From Pagrus major (Eukaryota; Chordata; Actinopteri; Spariformes; Sparidae), in assembly GCF_040436345.1 (NCBI RefSeq), contig NC_133230.1, positions 21,028,197 to 21,092,196 of the forward strand: DNA of 64,000 nucleotides, written 5' to 3'. Both the position numbers and the translations under genes were made by a program. Position 1 is the stretch's first letter. Every line of letters starts with the position of its first letter. Below are positions 53,201-61,738 of the stretch, in pieces. Below the pieces are notes generated by a model that was given only the letters and a program-made list of their open reading frames with translations, was not told where the DNA came from and did no database searches.

Positions 53201-53515
53201 AGAGCTTGCCTCTTGCACTCTTTTAGTAAAGTAAAGAGAATGATTAATTCAAATGCTTGTTTACAAACCAAAAATGGTGAAAAACTGCTCTCTGGTTTTC
53301 TGTTTGCAGCCTATGAGACGACACAGTCCCGCCCCCACCTCGCCCTCTTCACTTGCCTCTTCCTGCTGATGTCATTCCTGGGCGTGGCCATGTACTGCAC
53401 GGACCGCCGGCGCCCGCAGCGAGTGTGCGAGGAGCTGGAGGCCGCTCTGGCTGTCTACCTGCTGCACATGAAACAGCTTCTGTGGGGCTGCTGGATATGG
53501 CTGACCATGCAGTGA
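40415..53515 (+). CDS. cnst-like: Consortin-family protein (CNST/NRAC-like): TPR region, SILK and RVRF motifs, C-terminal transmembrane anchor
   Basis: Ten coding exons join in one frame: 40415-40567, 41283-41313, 45165-45251, 46889-47009, 48868-48898, 49655-49763, 52093-52259, 52391-52523, 52889-52915, 53310-53515. They total 1065 nt, or 354 residues. Residues 1-180 form a helical TPR-like region (GEYQAALHCFLSCL near 20-33, GKALQFIQAEKMFYE near 63-77, ATKIHQRAFGNDHP from 142). Residues 179-286 are hydrophilic and His/Lys-rich, with SILK at 242-245 and RVRF at 266-269. A hydrophobic segment at 297-316 is followed by basic RRR (319-321) and a hydrophobic Trp-rich tail. Consortin is known as a trans-Golgi connexin-sorting receptor; this role is inferred here from family only. 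The start is the first ATG in a frame closed upstream by TGA at 40199-40201. A coding exon further upstream cannot be excluded. The arrangement next to tmem179 points to the NRAC (C14orf180) locus rather than CNST itself. Confidence 0.85.
41283..41313 (+). CDS. cnst-like: Consortin-like exon 2 (31-nt microexon)
   Basis: The acceptor is GCTTTACAG|ATTGCAG and the donor is AATT|GTATCC. It encodes IAELFITEKN plus one base. The split codon T+AT gives Tyr at the junction with exon 3, so the read continues EKNYGKALQF without a frame break. At 31 nt it is too short to be found by ORF length alone. Confidence 0.8.
42382..42843. mobile_element. Fold-back (palindromic) MITE in intron 2 of the consortin-like gene
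   Basis: Two arms of about 190 bp (42382-42570 and 42655-42843) are imperfect reverse complements. Shared blocks include TTAAAGGGT, CACCAATTTTACA, TGTGTTTACAGG, TATAAAGCCTTTTGT, CCTCCAGTGATGTCACTCA and CATTGCATTGTGGGTAATGT, read from each end inward. TTAA bounds both ends. The loop is about 85 bp. There is no open reading frame. Confidence 0.9.
42871..42998. mobile_element. Short 128-bp MITE with nested hairpin
   Basis: The ends TTTAAAGGTCC and GGACCTTTAAA are perfect inverted repeats of 11 bp. Inside, CTTTGGGTTGGT (42895-42906) and ACCAACCCAAAG (42921-42932) form a second perfect hairpin. It sits only 27 bp from the fold-back MITE at 42382. Confidence 0.8.
45165..45251 (+). CDS. cnst-like: Consortin-like exon 3, ending at a GC donor
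   Basis: The acceptor is TATAAACAG|ATGGG. The exon encodes GKALQFIQAEKMFYEVALIE and a few more residues, a typical amphipathic TPR helix pair. The only donor that keeps the frame into exon 4 is ACAG|GCAAGT, a consensus GC-AG splice donor. No GT in the next bases restores phase 1. Confidence 0.78.
45850..46012 (-). repeat. Teleost 'TACTTGTACTTGAGTA' type repeat, reverse orientation
   Basis: AGTTATCAAATAAATGTAGTG, AAGTACAATATTTGGCTCC, AAATGTAGTGGAGAC, AAGTATAAAATA and AATACTCAGTAAG follow the order of an abundant fish repeat in reverse. It lies in intron 3. A forward copy is at 48948. Confidence 0.6.
46889..47009 (+). CDS. cnst-like: Consortin-like exon 4
   Basis: The acceptor is TTTGTGTAACAG|GGCCTC (phase 1). 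It reads PQEEATLGSAGWTTPEELSE and on to LAQLCIMSK. The donor is AAACA|GTAGGT (phase 2). An in-frame TAG lies immediately past the donor, so the exon must end here. CAA (Gln) forms across the junction with exon 5. Confidence 0.78.
47010..48867 (+). other. Intron 4 of the consortin-like gene
   Basis: About 1.86 kb. Apart from the GT microsatellite there is no supported feature. The 152-codon minus-strand frame at 48010-48468 has no flanking splice signals or family resemblance. Confidence 0.6.
47192..47262. repeat. (GT)n microsatellite in intron 4
   Basis: About 35 uninterrupted GT units. Confidence 0.97.
48868..48898 (+). CDS. cnst-like: Consortin-like exon 5 (31-nt microexon)
   Basis: A long pyrimidine tract and CTTGCAG precede the exon. 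It encodes PHLALEYSGK. Two donors overlap: GCG|GTAAGG at 48894 and AAG|GTATGT at 48899. Only the second keeps exon 6 open; the first runs into a stop within about ten codons. Confidence 0.78.
48948..49620 (+). repeat. Teleost 'TACTTGTACTTGAGTA' type repeat filling intron 5
   Basis: The left part (CTTGAGGTACTTGTACTTGTG, CTACTTTATACTTCTACTACAG, TTCATTTATTTGACAACATTAG) and the right part (TTGCTACTTTTACTTCAGTA, AAATATCTCAGTACTTCC, CCACCAG) are recognisable ends of one family. The middle (about 49145-49540) is diverged or a secondary insertion. It occupies most of the 756-bp intron. Confidence 0.6.
49655..49763 (+). CDS. cnst-like: Consortin-like exon 6
   Basis: The acceptor is CATCTTTCAG|GCTACA. 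It encodes ATKIHQRAFGNDHPITARSL and then LMATVYAEIGKTEYS. This has the look of a TPR repeat, with the HP-TARSL pattern familiar from kinesin-light-chain-like TPRs. The donor is TTCAG|GTAAAC, phase 1. Confidence 0.82.
49764..52092 (+). other. Intron 6 of the consortin-like gene
   Basis: About 2.3 kb with no supported exon. A stretch at 50815-51440, with GGGGCCC words and a Lys/Glu-rich pseudo-frame, may be a decayed DNA-transposon fragment, but I cannot assign it. A short (TGCC)n/(TGTC)n run lies at 51556-51590. Confidence 0.45.
52093..52259 (+). CDS. cnst-like: Consortin-like exon 7
   Basis: The acceptor is TCTTTCTAG|ACTCCC. It encodes DSLGQCVSVLSKRFAAAESI followed by a hydrophilic His/Lys/Glu-rich linker ending TPKPK. 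The donor is AAG|GTAGCT, phase 0. The linker is probably disordered. Confidence 0.78.
52391..52523 (+). CDS. cnst-like: Consortin-like exon 8, carrying SILK and RVRF motifs
   Basis: The acceptor is CTAACGCAG|GTTACC and the donor CATG|GTGAGA. It encodes residues 234-277. S-I-L-K is at 242-245 and R-V-R-F at 266-269, the latter preceded by basic residues (RRKGER) and followed by acidic ones (REPE). Both motifs fit known protein phosphatase 1 docking consensus patterns. Confidence 0.82.
52889..52915 (+). CDS. cnst-like: Consortin-like exon 9 (27-nt microexon)
   Basis: The acceptor is GGCTTCACAG|ACATTC. The exon encodes IPYSDCLG plus flanking split codons. The donor is GGTG|GTAAGT; an alternative TTAG|GTGGTA three bases upstream would drop one Gly without changing frame. 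It was placed by splice sites and phase only, so it is less certain than its neighbours. If skipped, the frame is kept, since exons 8 and 9 both end in phase 1. Confidence 0.6.
53310..53515 (+). CDS. cnst-like: Consortin-like exon 10: transmembrane anchor and C-terminus
   Basis: The acceptor is CTGTTTGCAG|CCTATG. It reads AYETTQSRPH and then a 20-residue hydrophobic span (LALFTCLFLL to VAMYC), TDRRRP, an amphipathic stretch, and the hydrophobic end LLWGCWIWLTMQ before TGA. This resembles the consortin C-terminal family shared by CNST and NRAC. It is the strongest single family signature in the gene. Confidence 0.85.
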
Positions 53516-55020
53516 CTCAAACCGACCACAGGGGGAGAAATGGAGCCTCCTTTATGTCTTTTTTTGTTTTTGTTTTTTTATCAGACCCCTCTTTTTTCTT
53601 AACTTGGAAGGAGCCCAGGCCGACAAACACCTCAGCCATTTGGCAAGGCTCTGTGAAGCACTCTCACAGTGAAAGGGAAACGTGTAATCCCAGAAATATG
53701 TAGCTTCCATTTCTGTATGTATATATGTACTAAGGAGGTGGGCATGCCACTCCTATTTAAGTTGAAATGATTTTGCACATGTGCAATGTTTAAGCTCATA
53801 TATAACGCTCACTTAATCACCACAAACATCTGATTTTTTTTTCATGTCACAGTCTATCGTATGCGAGTGAATGTTTCCATGGAATGCACATATTTATTTT
53901 GTTACCTGATTTTTTGTGTATATCAGATATTACACAGAACTGAATGTGTATATATGGCTCAATATATAAGGACTATCACAATATTCAGCCTTGCACATAT
54001 ATGAATGTAGAGATGTTTGGAAACGGATTCGAGAGGAGGAGGAGGGCGGAAGCACAAATGTGTTGGATAACGAGAAAGAAAACAACAGGGCTGCATCACT
54101 TCACAGGACCAGGTTGAATGACTAACAGATGAAAAACACCTCTTTCCTTACCGACTATCTTCAGCTGATTCCTGCAGCACAATGTTATGAATTCTCTCTC
54201 CTTATCTATCGTCGAAGAGAATATACTCAAGCTGAACGAATGCTAATGCTTTTGACGGTGTTCCTCTTTATAACCGCTTGAATCCCACAGAAATATCCCC
54301 TTATCCTAAATGTTATTTATTCTTCTATACTGTATATCTGCATCAAATATCCAATTCGGTTCTTTTAAATTTTTTAAACTTTTTGTTACATTTCTATTTA
54401 AAAAACAATAATATTCAGGTTTTAACCATGATGTCAAATGCTCATCAAGCTTTGGACACATGCATGGATGATGAACCCCTCACATCACTACATCATTACT
54501 ACGAATATATGAGGCCAAACACAGAAATACAATAGAATCAGATACTGTACATTATTGTATGAGTCCCTTTATCAGATGAAGCAAATATAATTCAAACAGC
54601 CAAACCACCACACATATGGATTATAGGATATCAAAGGGCACAGTGATGCACACCCCACAGACCTCTCATTGTGAGCAATAACACACATCACATAGTTTCC
54701 AGTAAAACATTGCTCTTTATATAACAGGTTTCAGGGAACTCAAAAAGCAAAAGTATTTCACATTTGAATGTCAAAGCAATATAAGGCTGATAACGCCTGG
54801 ATGGAGGAAAGATCCGCTCTGTACTGTCCAAACTAAATTGTCATCAGCAATAAAACAATACCCAGTGAACTCATGTCCTGTATATGCACATTTAGCTTCG
54901 AAGCTGCATTTCACGGCTGTCCAAACATTAACGGTCACTTTGAAAGAAGTGCCTTTATGGAGGGTTTTCTTAGTTCCTAACCGTTTTATGATTTGTTTGG
55001 AATAAAACTGTCATTGCCTA
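53516..55020 (+). other. Probable 3' UTR of the consortin-like gene
   Basis: AT-rich, non-coding sequence follows the stop codon without recognisable exons. Candidate poly(A) signals AATAAA occur at 54849 and 55001. I infer that the transcript ends near one of them. Confidence 0.5.
55001..55006 (+). terminator. Candidate polyadenylation signal, consortin-like gene
   Basis: AATAAA about 1.49 kb past the stop codon, followed within 50 bases by a TTTTGCTTTTTCTT stretch that could serve as the downstream U-rich element. An earlier AATAAA at 54849 is an alternative. Confidence 0.4.
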
Positions 55021-55634
55021 TCAAAGTCGAGCAGGTGATTTTGCTTTTTCTTCCTCTAATCTCTTACAGCAGGCGAGTGTGTGATGTGTATGTAACGGGG
55101 AGAGAGATGCATGCAGGGTACATGTGTGCGTCTATTCACAGTAACACAGTATATTGGTTTGTAGCCTATAAAGTGAAGGAGAAGCCTGAGTTACTACTGT
55201 ATATGGCACAAAATAGGATTTGTTTTTATCTCACACAGGTCGCTAAAAGCATTTTTCTGGATTGGCTGCCTGATCCATGAATGTTCTGAACTACAATTTG
55301 TCACTTTTATATATAAAACACCTTTTGTAACTGTTGATAAACGTGTGAATACACTGCAAAAGCACACATCGTCTTGCTCTGCTGCAGCATGCAAACAAAT
55401 TCTTCAAGTAGTGTGCACCCTACCAGAAAGAAGCCTACTTTAGGAACACAATTATTGGTGTATAAAACAAAAGAACATCCCTTCACATCTAAAAACCACC
55501 ACCCTATTAATTTGTCATGCATTAGGTCCATGCAGAAGTTTCACAAAGACAACATGATCTATCGGCCAATCTGTCCTAGTTATTAATACTGTGTTGAGTT
55601 TAGAAAAACTGGGTGTATATCTCCATTAAATTGT

Positions 55635-55640
55635 TTTAAT
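55635..55640 (-). terminator. Candidate polyadenylation signal (ATTAAA) of tmem179
   Basis: The minus strand reads ATTAAA here, about 240 bases past the stop. It is the best candidate I saw near the gene, though the variant signal is weak evidence. A longer 3' UTR would overlap the 3' end of the convergent gene. Confidence 0.25.
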
Positions 55641-55881
55641 AGCATCACAGCTAAAGTATGATTGTATGTGTTGAAGAGGAATGCACACAATAGATGATAA
55701 CTCAATAAAGAGGGATAGTTTTTTGAGGGGAAATCAATTATCTTTGGAGAACAAAAGCTAAAACCTTCCGTTTTGATCAATGGAAGCCAATTCAAGTTGA
55801 TTGTCTACAGAGGCAAACATTGGTGTTTCTCATGGCAGGCGAGAGGACTGTACGGTTGAGTGTGAGTGAGTGTTTGTGCTT

Positions 55882-57218
<1,337 letters not shown>

Positions 57219-57360
57219 CTTTTTTTCTTTTTTTTTTATCCCTGTCTCACTCTTCTGCTCTCTGCGTCCTGGAGAGACTGCGGCTGCGCAGTGGAGGCAG
57301 CGATGAGCGGGGGCGCAGCATCCGACGACGCGCTCTGCTGCAAATTAATGAGCAGGCTGA
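57219..57360 (-). promoter_or_regulatory. CpG-rich 5' UTR / promoter-proximal region of tmem179
   Basis: Immediately upstream of the tmem179 ATG the base composition shifts from the surrounding AT-rich sequence to a CpG-dense stretch (about 57260-57345, with GCGGCTGCGCAGTGG and CATCCGACGACGCGC). This fits a TATA-less, CpG-type promoter with 5' UTR. The transcription start itself cannot be placed. Confidence 0.5.
57247..57321 (-). other. Possible upstream ORF (24 codons) in the tmem179 leader
   Basis: The minus strand holds ATG at 57321 followed by 23 further sense codons and TGA ending at 57247, 28 bases before the tmem179 start. The ATG context is weak (C at -3, C at +4). The peptide is Arg/Ser-rich, as expected of GC-rich leader sequence. 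It matters only if transcription starts upstream of 57321. Confidence 0.25.
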
Positions 57361-60300
57361 GGCCTTCAGGGCTCTCCATCTTATCTACATCCAGGCTGTG
57401 GAGATGTTCCTCTTCAATGGTGTTCCCATTTGCAACAGTTGAAGTATTCAGCAGTTAACTATGACATTTAACCTCTTAAGATGCAATTTTCCCCTCAGAT
57501 ATAGTTCATCCTATCATTCTGACTGTCTGACAGAATGGTGTATATGTTCTGTTTCAGCTGGTTCAAGCTCTTCATTGAAGCTTTGCGATGTCTTAATGTT
57601 TTATGGTTCTATGGAAGCCCTGAGGGTCAAGTGTGAATTTCTTTTGTTCTGGTGATCCATTTTCAAAGTCTGATCTAAGTTATTTTCTCTCCTGTGTTTA
57701 TGACTTGAGACCTGGTGAAAAGGGGTTTGTTGGGATAATCTTTCTAATATTTTTCTTTCTTCTTTTTTTTATCTATGAAAAAATGTGAGAAAAAAGGAGG
57801 TAAATAGAGGAAAATAAAAAAAATTCCATGCATGATTTGTTTTTTCCCAGGCTGTAAAAAGATTTAGGAGGGAAAAAACATTTTCAGGGGGAAAAAACAA
57901 CAACAACTTGGTTTTACACATCACACATGACACATGTTCTCCAAAAGGTCACCAAAAGGTCACTTGGCTTCAGTCATGGGGAAATTATTTATTTATTTAT
58001 TTATTTTTCGTTTTCATGAATAAAAAACTTACAGAACTTAGAAGGATTATCCTGGCACTATATTTTTTTTTTGCCAGGTGTCAAGTCATAAACACAGGAG
58101 AAAAAATAATTTAGATCACACTGGGAAAATGGATAGCCAGAAAAAAAACTTTCTCTCTTGCCCCGCAGGGCCTCCGAACTATTCCATCAAACGTAAATAT
58201 TCTAGACAGTTTGTGCATCATTTTATCCATTTACCCAGAATTCAGTCTGATATATTTGCTATTTTTGGAAACATTATTATCTCCTCTAAAATCTCAAATA
58301 AGCATCTGCTGATTTGAACAAATTCAGGCTGCACAGCGATTCATGTAAATACCTTATAAACATCCGAAAGGAGAAGAATGTTTACTTATGATAGGGTGCA
58401 ACTCTCCTATTATAGCATGTTCATTCAGTGGACTCAATGCAATCATGCCCTTGTACACACACATTTGGTACACACACATAAGGCAGTGCACTCACAAATT
58501 AGAGTAATGGTTTGTTTATACATGGTGACAGTCCTTAAGGAAGGGCAGGTAGCTGTCACAGCCATCTGACATGCTTCACTGAGCCCATCTGGTGAGCTGG
58601 CCAAGGTGTCTTTCAACCTCCCTCAGCCACACAGCCTCAGTGCCGCTCACAGTGCCCTCCAGTGGGCAACAAAGCTGCACAGTCAGACCCCCCTTGCCTT
58701 GATGTACACCCTACAGATGTAGGATGATGCAAAGTGTTTGGATGAAAAGACATTTGGTGAATTGTCTTAGAAAGGTTTTGCTTCTGATACATCAAGATGT
58801 AAAGAAGCTTCACTTTTAGGTGGCAAAAGTGAAACAGCAAAGGGAGCAGCTTCTTTAGAGACGGGCATGGAGGCATTTTGTGTCAGAACATAGGAATCCT
58901 GCTGCAGTTTCCAGGAAAATATTCCATGCAACACAAAGACAAGTATTTATACGAGAGTTTTCCAGACATCAGACGCTATTTGTATCCATCATACAAACTG
59001 CAGCGTTTTGCACCCTCTCCCTTGCACATGATTTATGTGTCATTTTGCTGCAGCACAGCGCTCTTATTTCCATGACGTTATCATCTCTCAGATTAGCTTG
59101 AGTTATTGTATGTGTGCTGAAGTGCGTGTGTGGTCTTGGCCTGAGAGTGGATTTCATTCCAGCGTTTTGCTTTTTAGCATCATTAGATATTGTTACATAT
59201 GTTTCATGCTTCTTGGGCTTTTCTGGCTCTGGCAGATCTTTATTCTCGAGCGTGTGTGATGAATAGTCCAGAGTACTATTTCCTATAACAGATCATTCTT
59301 TCTGTTGTGATACATTATTCTACTGCTTGCGTAACAGCATTTTCTCCATTTTTCTAATAGAAAAATCAAAGCCCAGAACAGCAAAAAGACCTCAGAGGTG
59401 CTGCCACACCTGCAAGGTCGCAACGACTCTATAAGACATCCCCCCTTACACATACAGGAGATTACACGCAGAGAACTCCAAACCCCACTTTTAAATAATA
59501 CAGCATGTGTGGGCTCGTGAACTGGGCACCCAGGGGAGACCCCGAGCAGAAGTGTGTCAAGCTGAAATATGTGTTAAGTTATTCACCCCCTGAACAAGCC
59601 TCGGAGGGAGGGAGGGACGGAGGCAGGGAGGAAGATGCTAACCCAAATACAGTCCCTGGGCTCTGTGCAAATATAGGGAGCGATGGGCAGCAGAAAGCAT
59701 TGGGAGGTCATCCATTTTTCATGAGATGCAATGGCAGCAAAGCAAACACCCTTTTTTTCAAGAGGAAAAAAAACCCAGTGAAGAATCTAAAGTGCAGAAT
59801 CATTTTCAAGGACATCATCACTGCATTTCAAATGGAGCTCATTTAAGCCTCAAGTGGACCAGCGTGCATCCTTGTGATGTTGACCAGATAATAAAAGCAC
59901 ATGACGACAGAAGCCATTTTTATTGGAGATTTAATTAGAAAAATATTCAATAATTTATGTCTATCAATAATTCCTGAGAAATTCATTACTGACTGAGTGT
60001 TTCTGACATGTGGTGGTACAGTGGAAGAAATAGGGCGTGGCAGGACAATAGCACTGGGTGGGAAAGGCTGCTGGTCGAGGCGGCAGCTGTCAGAACAATC
60101 TGACCAGGTGATTGATGAGGAAGGGGAGACGGATCGCGTCAAGGTGAAAAGTCTACGTGGTGATGATCAAACCTGTGGGATGATCGGTTGTAAATGAATC
60201 CTGACAGTATTGCTTTAGGATTTGGATTCAAAATGTGTTTCTGAATCATAAGACAGATGCATCATGTTTCAGATTCAGCTCAGTCCTAGATGTACTGAAT

Positions 60301-60599
60301 CCTCAGGCTTTCTTCACTCTTTTTCCTCTCCTTGATCGTGTCCTCCCACTTCTTATGGCACCTTGCGAACCCCTCCCCAAACTACTCCAACCTGCGGGCT
60401 CCTCTTTGTCTGCCTGTAACACAAACCAACAGCAAAAACAGACACAATTACAGCCTCATATCCTGGGCAGTGATGTGGAGGGCCTGATGAAATATCCTGT
60501 ACCCATTAATCTTTCCCCAGGGGGGCGCAGGAGACTGGGAGCACTGATTAAATGCCCCTAATAGAGGCCGTTTGTCTCCCCTTGAATCTTAGATGTTTC
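57361..60599. other. Intergenic region upstream of tmem179
   Basis: No supported exon in about 3.2 kb. Poly-A/G-rich tracts lie around 57770-57905. A stretch near 59850-60000 (AATGGAGCTC to TTTAATTAGAAAAATATTC) has a CNE-like look but weaker than the block at 60.6 kb. Confidence 0.5.
57985..58007. repeat. (TTTA)n short tandem repeat
   Basis: Five to six TTTA units in the intergenic region upstream of tmem179. Confidence 0.9.
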
Positions 60600-61340
60600 A
60601 ACATGCGACATCACTGCGACTCACCGCCTCTCTCTCTGCAAATATTGGCATTTTCATAAAGACAGCAAAGTCGATAACATTTCATTTTGCGATATCTTTT
60701 TAAGCGGGCATGATCTCTTTGTGAGCTTCGATGATTTGATCAATGACTTTGTTTTCAGCACCTCATTTATAACTGTGCCACAGTAATCATCATAAACAGT
60801 CATGCATGAGGTCATATGGGACGAGATCAAAATTTATAGTTTGCACTAATAACTGTGCTTAATATCCTGATTTTCTTATCGTTAGCCACTCTGGCATTAA
60901 ATAGATTGATCAGCCATTAAGCGTTTGTTATTAAGTTAGTCATTAATATTTCTCTATTAAGCAAATCCCATGCAGCATAATTTCTGGCCTGATGAACAAT
61001 TAGATAACACTAACAGCATTTCTTTCCAAACAACCCCCTGGAAGCACGCACTCACACTGAGACTGCAAGTTAATGAATGTGATGCACTGGCTACAAGCAT
61101 GCACTGTACAACCAAAATAGATTGGCCTTGATAGACACACACTGTTTGTACAGTATAGGCTGCTCAGGCCCAAAGTATAATCATCATGATTTAACATGGC
61201 CTAATTATGTTTCACCTGCCAAGCTCCATATGGTCCCCAGTTCTGAACAAAATAATTAGCTGACCGCATCCCAATTAAACAATTATCCAATGAAACCTCA
61301 GTAAAACAATTACGTGGTCATATCCGTGAAACCATTTTAC
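60600..61340. promoter_or_regulatory. Candidate conserved non-coding block (enhancer-like)
   Basis: About 740 bp with no simple repeat, no repeat-family match and no coding frame. It has unusually dense homeodomain/POU/GATA-type words: GATTTGATCAATGAC, AACAGTCATGCATGAGGTCAT, CAGCCATTAAGCG, GTTAGTCATTAATATT, CAATTAGATAACAC, AAATAATTAGCTGACC, CCAATTAAACAATTATCC. It sits between the divergent-side flank of tmem179 and the 3' end of the unrecognised gene. Assignment rests on composition only. Confidence 0.4.
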
Positions 61341-61738
61341 AGTGCTAAGCAGTATTAACATTCAGGTCAATGAACAAGAAAGCAGTAAGATTATGTAATG
61401 TAAAAACGTGACTACATCAGAGTTAGGAGTGGATTTTTGACAAATAAATCACAGCTACATTCTGTGCATCAGGATACAAAATCCCCTGAAACACTGCCTT
61501 CATATTTCTAAAATGACATCATTGTAGGCGGAGATCTCAGAAGCAACAGTGTTTATGCTGGAGGACAGGAGAGAGAGGGGGATGAAGGGTAGTGAAGAGG
61601 GCACCTGCTGGGTTCTGATGAAGCAAAACCCTTTGGGACCAGAGATGAGATCATCCAAAACAGAGACATGTCATGCTTCTTAACTGGAACAATAGTGACC
61701 CCTACTGATCAGACTCCTTAAAATTAATACACAAAGCT

